Assembly: GCA_020632975.1 (NCBI GenBank)
Contig: JACKEL010000002.1
Location: 186,001 to 250,000 of the forward strand
Direction: 5' to 3'
DNA from: Myxococcales bacterium
Lineage (GTDB): Bacteria > Myxococcota_C > UBA6777
DNA length: 64,000 nucleotides
A model generated the notes under the pieces. It made no database searches. It had not been told where the DNA came from and saw nothing but the letters and a program-made list of their open reading frames with translations. Below, piece by piece: positions 42,918 through 50,861 of this stretch (positions within the stretch are counted from its first letter, which is position 1; every line of letters begins with the position of its first letter). A program made the translations under genes and the position numbers.

Positions 42918-44264
42918 ATGGCACAGTATACATTCCTCCTTCCCGACGTAGGCGAAGGGATCCACGAGGGCCAACTCGTGGAATGGCTCGCAAGTGCTGG
43001 CGACACCATCAAAGAAGACCAGCCCCTCGTCCGCATCGAAACGGACAAAGCTGTCGTCGAGCTTCCCTCCCCCGTGAGCGGAAAGATCACCCAGCTCAAA
43101 GGCGAACCCGGCGAGATCATCCATGTGGGCGATCCCATCGCCTTTTTCGAGATCGAAGGCGCAGCACCCGCACCTTCTCATCATCACGATGCTCCCGCAG
43201 CACAAGCAGCACCCGCTGCACCCGCGCCACAAGCAGCAGCGCCCGCAGCACCTGCTCACACCGCGACCTTGGCTGCGACTCCCGCAAAACGTCCCCAAGA
43301 CGTCCTTGCCACCCCACATACCCGCGCTTTGGCCCGTCAGATGGGTGTGGACATCACACGTCTCCAAGGTACAGGCCGCGCGGGTCGCATCACAGATGAA
43401 GATATCCAAGCCGCAGCATCCGGCCAGATCGCAGCACCTGCACCACAAGCAGCAGCGCCCGTTCATCAACAAGTGGCCGACCAAGCCGCACAAGCTCATA
43501 CAGCACGAACCCCTGTGGCCGCGGCTCCTCCCGCCGCTGCAAATGTCGAAGTGACCGTGCACGGCCCCGTTGAGCGCGTCCCACAGACCTTCTTGCGCCG
43601 CAAGATCGCTGAGCAGATGGTGCTTTCTCGTCAACAGTTGGTGCATGTCACCCACATCGAAGAAGCCGATGTGACCGAACTTTTCAAGCATTACGACGAG
43701 TCCAAAAAAGCCCTCGCCAAACGCGACATCAAGCTCACGCCTTTGCCCTACTTCATCAAGGCGACCATCGCTTGCCTCAAAGAGTTCCCCATCTTCAACG
43801 CAAGCTATGACGCCCAAAAAGGCGAGATCCTGTTCAAAAAGTACTACAACATCGGGATCGCTGTAGACACCCCCGAAGGTCTCGTTGTTCCCGTGATCAA
43901 AGACGCTGATCGCAAAGATATCGTCACGATCGCCCAAGAGATCCGCGACCTCGCAAAACGCGCCCGCGAACGCACCCTCAAGATCGATGAGATGCGCGGC
44001 GGCAGCTACACCATCACCAACATCGGACCTGTTGGCGGCGTCTTCGCTACGCCGATCATCAACTACCCTGAGTTGGCGATCCTTGGCCTTCACAAGATCG
44101 AAGACCGCCCCGCTGTCGTGGATGGCGAGATCTGCGTACGAAAACGCATGTACCTCAGCACCTCTTTTGATCACCAATTGATCGATGGAGCCGATGCTGC
44201 GCGGTTTATGCGTACCCTTGCTGAGATGCTCGCAGAGCCCGCGTACTTGTTCACACGCTTCTAA
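42918..44264 (+). CDS. pdhC: Dihydrolipoamide acetyltransferase (PDH E2)
   Basis: A 448-residue E2. A single lipoyl domain (residues 1-80, lipoylated Lys44 in ETDKAVVELP), an Ala/Pro-rich swinging linker, the peripheral-subunit-binding domain (ATPHTRALARQMGVDITRLQ, about 128-165), a second Ala/Pro linker, and the catalytic domain ending in SFDHQLIDGADAARF with catalytic His419 and Asp423. It transfers acetyl to CoA and forms the core of the complex. GATGGAGT overlapping the pdhB end serves as ribosome site. A terminator hairpin separates it from the E3 gene. Confidence 0.92.
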   Translation: MAQYTFLLPDVGEGIHEGQLVEWLASAGDTIKEDQPLVRIETDKAVVELPSPVSGKITQLKGEPGEIIHVGDPIAFFEIEGAAPAPSHHHDAPAAQAAPAAPAPQAAAPAAPAHTATLAATPAKRPQDVLATPHTRALARQMGVDITRLQGTGRAGRITDEDIQAAASGQIAAPAPQAAAPVHQQVADQAAQAHTARTPVAAAPPAAANVEVTVHGPVERVPQTFLRRKIAEQMVLSRQQLVHVTHIEEADVTELFKHYDESKKALAKRDIKLTPLPYFIKATIACLKEFPIFNASYDAQKGEILFKKYYNIGIAVDTPEGLVVPVIKDADRKDIVTIAQEIRDLAKRARERTLKIDEMRGGSYTITNIGPVGGVFATPIINYPELAILGLHKIEDRPAVVDGEICVRKRMYLSTSFDHQLIDGADAARFMRTLAEMLAEPAYLFTRF

Positions 44265-44287
44265 GAGACGCAGCATGGCGACTTGAA

Positions 44288-44326
44288 GGAGCGCAACTCT
44301 CGTACATGAGGGTGCGCTCCTTTTGC
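44288..44326 (+). terminator. Hairpin between E2 and E3 genes
   Basis: GGAGCGCA (44288-44295) pairs with TGCGCTCC (44313-44320), with inner CTC/GAG, followed by TTTTGC. It would lower E3 expression relative to E1-E2 or separate two transcripts. Confidence 0.7.
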
Positions 44327-44354
44327 TTTCTAATGCAGACAAAGGAAAAATACG

Positions 44355-45791
44355 ATGGTTGTAGGAAATTTGAATGCATCCGAAGGTTGTGATGCGCTGG
44401 TGATCGGCGCAGGACCTGGTGGTTATGTTTGCGCGATCCGCCTCGCTCAACTCGGCAAAGACGTGATCCTTGTCGATGCACGCGCAAGCCTCGGTGGTGT
44501 CTGCCTGAACGAAGGTTGCATCCCCTCCAAAGCTTTGATCCACGCAGCCGAAACCTTCGAACATCTCCAACATGCCGACAGCATGGGGATCGTCCTCGAA
44601 GGCACAGCCCGCATCGACATGCCCAAACTCAAAAGCTGGAAAGACAGCGTGGTCAAACGCCTCACAGGCGGCGTGGCCACGATGGAAAAGATGAACGGTG
44701 TCCGCGTCATGCAAGGAACCGCTCGCTTCCTCGGCCCCAACCAAGTCGAACTGATGCAAGACGGACGTCCCATCATGATCGACTTTGAACAAGCTGTCAT
44801 CGCCACCGGCACCACCGCAATCGAGCTTCCCTTTATGCCCTTCGATGGGGAGTTTGTGATCGGTTCACGCGAAGCTCTCGATCTCGAAGAAGTCCCCGAA
44901 AAGCTCGTCGTCATCGGCGGCGGGTACATCGGCCTCGAACTCGGCACCGCTTACAAAAAGCTTGGTGCAGACGTCACCGTCGTCGAGATGATGGACCAAC
45001 TGCTTGGCGGTAGCCTTGAGCCCGAGATCAACTCCTTGCTCAACAAACGTTGCAAACAACTTGGCATCCAAGTCTTGTTGCAACACAAAGCGATCTCCGC
45101 AAAGCCCGGTAAGCTCGGCGAAGTCGTGGTCGAAGACAAAGACGGCAAGCAAAAGACCCTCCCCGCAAACAAAGTCTTGGTCGCGGTCGGACGGCGCCCC
45201 AACACCTCCAAGCTTGATCTCGCAACCGTGGGTCTCCAAGCTGACGCGCAGGGATTCATCCAAGTCGATATCGAACGCCGCACCGCAGTCCCCCATATCT
45301 TTGCGATCGGCGATATCACCGAACAACCGATGCTTGCGCACAAAGCTTATCGCGAAGCCAAAGTCGCCGCTGAAGTGATCGCTGGACACCCCGCAGCATA
45401 CGACGTCCGCGTCGTTCCTGCGGTCATGTTTACCGATCCCGAGATCGCAAGCGCAGGCATGACCGAAGCACAAGCGCGCGAAGCAGGTTACAACGTACAA
45501 ATCGGCGTCTTCCCCCTCAAAGCTTCAGGACGCGCGATGACCCTTGGCGCCCCCGAAGGTCTGACCAAAGTCGTCGTCGATATGGACTCCCAGCGTCTGC
45601 TCGGCGTCCACATCGCAGGCCCCCAAGCTGGCGAGTTGATCGGCGAAGGCACACTGGCCCTCGAACTCGACGCATTCATCGACGATATCGGACACACCAT
45701 CCACGCACACCCCACCCTGTCCGAAGCCGTCCTCGAAGCCGCAGAGATCGCACTCGGGACCTGCGCACACTTCGCCTCCCCCAAACGATAG
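44355..45791 (+). CDS. lpdA: Dihydrolipoamide dehydrogenase (E3)
   Basis: A 478-residue flavoprotein. GAGPGGYVCAIRLAQLG is the FAD motif, GGVCLNEGCIPSKAL holds the redox disulfide (Cys50, Cys55), VIGGGYIGLELG the NAD motif, and AHPTLSEAVLEAA the C-terminal His-Glu catalytic pair. It reoxidises dihydrolipoamide with NAD+ for PDH and other lipoyl complexes. AAAGGA precedes the ATG. Confidence 0.95.
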   Translation: MVVGNLNASEGCDALVIGAGPGGYVCAIRLAQLGKDVILVDARASLGGVCLNEGCIPSKALIHAAETFEHLQHADSMGIVLEGTARIDMPKLKSWKDSVVKRLTGGVATMEKMNGVRVMQGTARFLGPNQVELMQDGRPIMIDFEQAVIATGTTAIELPFMPFDGEFVIGSREALDLEEVPEKLVVIGGGYIGLELGTAYKKLGADVTVVEMMDQLLGGSLEPEINSLLNKRCKQLGIQVLLQHKAISAKPGKLGEVVVEDKDGKQKTLPANKVLVAVGRRPNTSKLDLATVGLQADAQGFIQVDIERRTAVPHIFAIGDITEQPMLAHKAYREAKVAAEVIAGHPAAYDVRVVPAVMFTDPEIASAGMTEAQAREAGYNVQIGVFPLKASGRAMTLGAPEGLTKVVVDMDSQRLLGVHIAGPQAGELIGEGTLALELDAFIDDIGHTIHAHPTLSEAVLEAAEIALGTCAHFASPKR

Positions 45792-46098
45792 CCCCCATCC
45801 CCTCCTCAAGTCCACAACGCCGACAAATCCTCTTGCAAATCCCACAGGGCCGCTACACCTTGTTGCGAGATGTCCATCGCCGAGAAATCTCGCAGAGATG
45901 GGCCTTGGTGTGACAAAAGACACTTCGCAAGTGTCTCTTGCTCTGTTATGCTGCCGTGGATGCTCGCTCTATCTGCGGGAACAATGCAAGTCACACCTTT
46001 GTTACAACAATGAAGGTGAGCTTGTGGGATTCGTCTGATGTGCAAACATCTCTCCTACAACCATACTTTTTCGCTCTCCCCTAGACCGGAGGTCACGG
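45792..46098. other. Intergenic region with two hairpins
   Basis: No gene is seen in these 307 nt. Two inverted repeats are clear: TGCGAGAT (45864-45871) with ATCTCGCA (45887-45894), and AGACACTT-cgc-AAGTGTCT (45918-45936), an 8-bp stem with a 3-nt loop. Neither is followed by a T run. They may end the lpdA transcript or regulate the protease gene. Confidence 0.5.
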
Positions 46099-49000
46099 AT
46101 GCAACGACGTATCTGGACAGCGTTCCTCGCTTTCCTCATGCTGAGCCTTTGGGGGCCCGGAACCCTCGCTCCCCCATGGAAAGCTCTCAGTGTCCCAAAT
46201 GCACATGCACAGTTCGGTGGGTACCGCTTCACCGATATGTTCTACGTCAAAAAAGTCGCTTGGCTCGTCGAAAAGAACTACGTTGACCCCCAACAGGTCA
46301 GCCCCCAAAAGATGTTCCTCAAAGCTGTTCGAGATATCCAGATGATCGTCCCCTCGATCATGGTCAAGTTCTCGAAAGACCAGCGCGCTGTCACCATCCT
46401 CATCGATCAACGCTCCAAAACCTTCCCCCTTCTCCCGTTGCGTGTGATCTCAGACGTCCCTTACCAACTCCAACCGATCTTTACCTTCATCAAGCGCCAT
46501 TACAAAGGTGACGTAAAACTCCGTCAAATCGAGTTTTCCGTCATCAATGGCATGCTTAAAACACTTGATGTCCATACCAACTTCCTCCCACCCTCTTTCT
46601 ACAAAGATATGAACATCCATACTTCTGGAAAGTTCGGTGGATTGGGCATCGTGATCCAAAGCCAAGAAGGTTTTATTACCATCGTCAGCCCCATGCCCGA
46701 TACACCCGCTGCACGGGCTGGTTTGCGCTCACAAGACCGCATCGTCCGCATCGGCGATGAGTCCACCATCAACATGAGCCTCACCACCGCTGTCAACAAA
46801 CTCCGCGGCGATCCAGGCACCCCCGTCGTGATCTGGATCATGCGCAAAAGCTTCAGCAAGCCCCGTCCCTACCGCATCGTGCGCGCGATCATCCGCGTCA
46901 AAAGCGTCAGCTCGCACCTGCTCAAAGACGATGTCGCTTACATCCAAATCAAAAACTTCCAACAAAATACCACCAGCGAGATGCTTGCTGCACTCGAACG
47001 TATGTCGTTGAAAGTCAAAAAGCTCAAAGGCTTGATCCTCGATCTTCGCGACAACCCAGGCGGTTTGCTCGATCAAGCGATCCGCGTGTCCGACGCCTTC
47101 CTCTCCAAAGGTATGATCGTCGCACACGCTGGCGGATCTTCCCCACGTAGCGAGCGTTACGCAACCTATGTGGACACACAACCCGACTATCCCATCGTTG
47201 TACTCATCAACAATGGCTCCGCTTCTGCTTCGGAGATCGTCGCTGGTGCCCTGAAAAACAACAACCGCGCCATCGTCATCGGGCAACGCAGCTATGGCAA
47301 AGGTACCGTCCAAGTCCTTTATCCGATCATCTCTCGCTATAGCCCCGAACGTACCGCGCTCAAACTCACCGTCGCGCAGTACCTCACCCCTGGCGATATC
47401 TCGATCCAAGATATCGGCGTGGCACCCGACATCTCCCTTAGCCCCGTCCATATCAAAAAAGATCAAGTCCAGCTCTTTGAAGAAAAGCCCCGCAAAAGCA
47501 AGAAGAAAAAACTTCCTGCTTATCTCAAAGGCGTAAGAGAACAACGTAAAGCCATGTTCCGCATCGGTTTCCTCGACAACGATGAAAAGAAAAAGTCTTC
47601 TGTTGCCGATGAATACAAAGAAAACAAAAAGCTCGACATGGACTTTGAGATCAAACTCGCCCACGCCATGGTCACCAAGACCAAAGTCTCTGAGCGCCGC
47701 GAGATGTACAAGACCCTCTTGCCCATCCTCCAAAACACCAAGCTCGAAGAGAAAAAGAAGATCCACGATGCCATGAAAAAGATCGGCATCTCTTGGAAGT
47801 CCAAACCCGCCGCTGCACCCAACCTCTCGATCTCCTACAAACTCACCCCCCTCAACGGGAAAGACAGCAAAACCAAGTCCAAGATCCGCAATGGCCGCAT
47901 CTTCGCAGGTGGCACCTACCAACTTCAAGTTTCCATCCGAAACAACGAGAAAACCACAGCCTACCGCGTCCGCGCGGTCACACACTCCAAGTTCTGGTTC
48001 CTCAACCGACGTGAATTCCTCTTTGGCCAAATCGCTCCCAAACAAACCCGTCGTTGGAGCGTCGAAGTCAAACTTCCCAAGTGGGTCAACACACAAGTCC
48101 ACCCCGTCGAGATCGATGTGCGCGGTTCCAACGAACTCCACCAAAAGAAACTCGCCCTGATCGAGATCCAAGGACTCGAACGACCACGCTTCGCTTTCAC
48201 CTACGCCCTCGAAGAACTCGAAGGAAACGGCGATGGCCTCATCCAACCAGGCGAGACCTTTGCTTTGCACCTCTCCGTCCGCAACCAAGGACCCGGCAAA
48301 GCCCTCAAACTTGTGGCCGAGATACGCAACGAAGGCGGTAGCGAACTCTTTATCCAACGCGGCCGCATCGTCTTCGGCAAACTCCGCCCCAACCAGTGGC
48401 GCACAAGCAAGTTCCTTTTCCGCGTAGACAAAGACGTCTACATGAAAAAAGCACTCGACATCCGCCTCAAACTCTCAGACAACGAGCTTTTCACTTCGGT
48501 ACTTGATCGCATCCAGATCCCCATCCGCAGCGAAGATATCGCCCCCATGGAGATCAAAGAACGTTGGGTCCGCGTCTCCGAACGCACCACGTGGCTGACA
48601 AGTGGCGCGGCCCTCGATGCACCCAAGGTCGCTTTCGCAAAACGTGGCACCGTCCTCCGTACCAACGGACGCCTTGGCCCCTTCTTCCGCGTACTCATCC
48701 CCAAAGAGATGATCACAAAGACGATCCCTGCGAAGGGCTCGAAGAAGAAGAAAAAAGCAGCCTCCAAATCCAAACGAACGCGCATCCTTTGGGTCCTCGC
48801 ACGCGACGTCGCACCTTCCACACAAAAAGGAAAAGGCTCGCGCAAGATCACCCCGCATTGGCAGTACAAAACCCCCGAGATATCGGTCCCTATCGCCAAT
48901 CGACCCGTGCGCGTCTCGACCCCCGACTATCGACTTGTGGGCTCCATCCAAAACAATGTGCCCCTCCTCGATACATACATCCTCGTCAACCGCGAAAAGA

Positions 49001-49188
49001 TCTTCTATCGATCCCTACGCAATATGCCCAAGCTCCAATTCAGCCTCCCCATCAAGCTGAAAAAAGGCCGAAACTCCGTGATCATCGTCGCGCGAGAAAC
49101 CAAGCACTTCGTAGGTACGCAAGAAGTCATCATCTACTACCACCCCAAAACCCCCGCAACCTCCCAAAAAACTCCACCCAAAAAATAA
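46099..49188 (+). CDS. S41-family C-terminal processing peptidase with long extension
   Basis: A 1029-residue exported protein. It has a signal peptide (WTAFLAFLMLSLWGPG), a helical N-region, the DVHTNFLPPSFYKDM pre-PDZ segment, a PDZ domain (GGLGIVIQSQEGFITIVSPM), and the S41 core. The catalytic pair is Ser376 in NGSASASE and Lys401 in YGKGTVQ. Ordinary CtpA/Prc proteins end soon after this. Here about 580 more residues follow, with a Lys-rich helical part and at least one beta-sandwich domain of the CARDB type (DGLIQPGETFALHLSVRNQG), and more beta-rich sequence up to a TPPKK end. Periplasmic or surface location inferred. GGAGGT precedes the ATG. Confidence 0.88.
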   Translation: MQRRIWTAFLAFLMLSLWGPGTLAPPWKALSVPNAHAQFGGYRFTDMFYVKKVAWLVEKNYVDPQQVSPQKMFLKAVRDIQMIVPSIMVKFSKDQRAVTILIDQRSKTFPLLPLRVISDVPYQLQPIFTFIKRHYKGDVKLRQIEFSVINGMLKTLDVHTNFLPPSFYKDMNIHTSGKFGGLGIVIQSQEGFITIVSPMPDTPAARAGLRSQDRIVRIGDESTINMSLTTAVNKLRGDPGTPVVIWIMRKSFSKPRPYRIVRAIIRVKSVSSHLLKDDVAYIQIKNFQQNTTSEMLAALERMSLKVKKLKGLILDLRDNPGGLLDQAIRVSDAFLSKGMIVAHAGGSSPRSERYATYVDTQPDYPIVVLINNGSASASEIVAGALKNNNRAIVIGQRSYGKGTVQVLYPIISRYSPERTALKLTVAQYLTPGDISIQDIGVAPDISLSPVHIKKDQVQLFEEKPRKSKKKKLPAYLKGVREQRKAMFRIGFLDNDEKKKSSVADEYKENKKLDMDFEIKLAHAMVTKTKVSERREMYKTLLPILQNTKLEEKKKIHDAMKKIGISWKSKPAAAPNLSISYKLTPLNGKDSKTKSKIRNGRIFAGGTYQLQVSIRNNEKTTAYRVRAVTHSKFWFLNRREFLFGQIAPKQTRRWSVEVKLPKWVNTQVHPVEIDVRGSNELHQKKLALIEIQGLERPRFAFTYALEELEGNGDGLIQPGETFALHLSVRNQGPGKALKLVAEIRNEGGSELFIQRGRIVFGKLRPNQWRTSKFLFRVDKDVYMKKALDIRLKLSDNELFTSVLDRIQIPIRSEDIAPMEIKERWVRVSERTTWLTSGAALDAPKVAFAKRGTVLRTNGRLGPFFRVLIPKEMITKTIPAKGSKKKKKAASKSKRTRILWVLARDVAPSTQKGKGSRKITPHWQYKTPEISVPIANRPVRVSTPDYRLVGSIQNNVPLLDTYILVNREKIFYRSLRNMPKLQFSLPIKLKKGRNSVIIVARETKHFVGTQEVIIYYHPKTPATSQKTPPKK

Positions 49189-49205
49189 TCCCCCCTATCT
49201 TCACG

Positions 49206-49342
49206 GGCGTGCCTCTGTGCTCGCCTGTGCGCTAGGCGTGCCTCTGTGCTCGCTCGTGCGCTAGGCGTGCCTCTGTGCTCGCCCGTGCGCTAGGCGAGCC
49301 TCTGTGCGCCCGTGCGCTAGGCCCCTATCTGTGCTCGCCCCA
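49206..49342. repeat. 29-bp tandem repeat between converging genes
   Basis: Units of 29 bp (ggcgtgcctctgtgctcgcc followed by cgtgcgcta) start at 49206, 49235, 49264 and 49293, with a degenerate fifth at 49320. Within the unit GGCGTGC and GCTCGCC can pair (six of seven) around the loop CTCTGT. The core CCTCTGTGCYCGCC is shared with the tract at 31801. The rest of 49189-49560 has a further inverted repeat ACATCTA/TAGATGT (49469-49505) and no gene. It lies between two converging 3' ends. Confidence 0.88.
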
Positions 49343-49560
49343 GATACAAACGACGGCTCACTGGCCACTTGGCCCCAAAACGATAGCTCCCCCACTGATA
49401 TCAGCCACCTACCACAACCAAGCCTCCCCCCACATCCGGGGCATACCTCAACATGTGCCCGTAGGTGCACATCTAGAACGTCTGTCTGTAGGCAGATATA
49501 GATGTGGAGCAGGTATAGAGAAGAGGTCCAGATGTAGAGAGGGTTCAGAGATAGAGGGGG

Positions 49561-50352
49561 TTAGCTCATCTCAGAGAGATTGGAGAGATCGGGTCGGATG
49601 GGGAGATCTTGGGGGAGGTAACGAGCGAGATCGTGCGCCATGGGGCCACGGATATCGAGGTAAGGGTAACCTTTGTCGCCAACGAGCAATTCAACGAGGG
49701 TTCCATCTTCACAGAGCCATCGTCCCATCTGGTTGGCAGGCATATTGTCAGCGGTAGCGGGGGTCATTTGCCAGATCCGCAAGACGCGTTTGACTTCAGC
49801 CAATTCAAAGTCAGGGTCGAGGTAAAGGATTTGTTTGCTGTCTCCGCCGAGTTCTTGTGGAGACACAGGGATCGGCGCAGAAACAGGGAGACCCACATCA
49901 TGACGTGGTTCGTCGAGGGTTGGCTCAACGGCACTGGTGATGGGTGTGAGTCGTTGTCCAGGAGAGGTCAGCGCAGACAGAGAATTGTCGTGCTGATCTC
50001 CAAACATTCCCAAAAGCTCACCAGCCTCCGAAGTATTGTCGGGCATGGTGGGAGGAGCACTGGGTGGTTCCTCCACAGCCAAGGGAGCTTCGGGTTGGGG
50101 AGTGATACGCTTGGGTGGTGCTTTGGCCTCAAGAGGGATCTCCAAAGCAGGCAACTGTGGCGTAACAGATCGGGTCGGAACAGGGGGAGGCTTGGGTAAG
50201 CGCAGAGCAGACGGCCCCTCGCGAAGTTCCAAAAGTTGGCGCATACGTTTACGGCGCCCGCCTGATTCAACTAGAGAAATCACCAGCGCGAGCAGCGCGA
50301 CGGTGAGCACGATTCCACCGGCGATGATCACGGTGAAGAGAAAGGCATCCAT
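49561..50352 (-). CDS. Membrane-anchored Pro-rich protein of unknown function
   Basis: A 263-residue protein starting MDAFLFTVIIAGGIVLTVAL, a single N-terminal membrane span, then a basic stretch (GGRRKRMRQ), a Pro-rich linker of about 130 residues, and a C-terminal domain (LDPDFELAEVKRVLRIWQM, GRWLCEDGTLVELLVGDKG, MAHDLARYLPQDL). Family not recognised. CGGAGG precedes the ATG at 50352; a longer frame to 50409 is not supported. Confidence 0.7.
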   Translation of the reverse strand: MDAFLFTVIIAGGIVLTVALLALVISLVESGGRRKRMRQLLELREGPSALRLPKPPPVPTRSVTPQLPALEIPLEAKAPPKRITPQPEAPLAVEEPPSAPPTMPDNTSEAGELLGMFGDQHDNSLSALTSPGQRLTPITSAVEPTLDEPRHDVGLPVSAPIPVSPQELGGDSKQILYLDPDFELAEVKRVLRIWQMTPATADNMPANQMGRWLCEDGTLVELLVGDKGYPYLDIRGPMAHDLARYLPQDLPIRPDLSNLSEMS

Positions 50353-50861
50353 CGAAAAGCCTCCGAGTCTACGAGCGTTGGAGACGCTGCTTGTCTGAGT
50401 AGAAGGCATGCCCTTCTACCGAGAAAGGCACCAGACAAACAAGAAGAGAGTGCAGTTCAACAAGAAGATAAAACCATAGCCTAATAGATTTGACAAGCCA
50501 AGAAGCCCGCCAACAAAAGCAGAGCTTGGATTTATCTCAAGGCTCCGCGCAAAGATTGGATATTCTGGCCCACCCGAGCGCGACGGTCAACCTTTTTGAT
50601 CATGGAACAGTGTCTCTCAATGGCACCCCCCCATGGTATACATCCTGTTTTCGTGCGTGCTTTGGCGTGTTTGGCAACGATCGAAAAACTACGCATCTAC
50701 GCTTTGTCATCCTTGTCTAGACGACACCTTTTTCTCTCACAACTTTCAGGTGCGCTTGTCTAAGCACAAAAAGTTTGGTAGGCGAGAAAGCGCTTTTGAC
50801 AGAAACACCCCATCAAGCCGCTCGTGAGATCTCTGGCCCCACAAAGCAGGAGGAAGCCACC
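50353..50861. other. Divergent intergenic region before mutS
   Basis: About 500 nt between the starts of the membrane protein and mutS. A perfect TTGACA occurs at 50490-50495 but no convincing -10 box lies 16-18 nt after it. No gene, repeat or clear hairpin is seen. Confidence 0.4.

Noticed and set aside
49206..49342. CRISPR array
   Set aside because: Repeats are directly adjacent with no unique spacers, and no cas gene is present.
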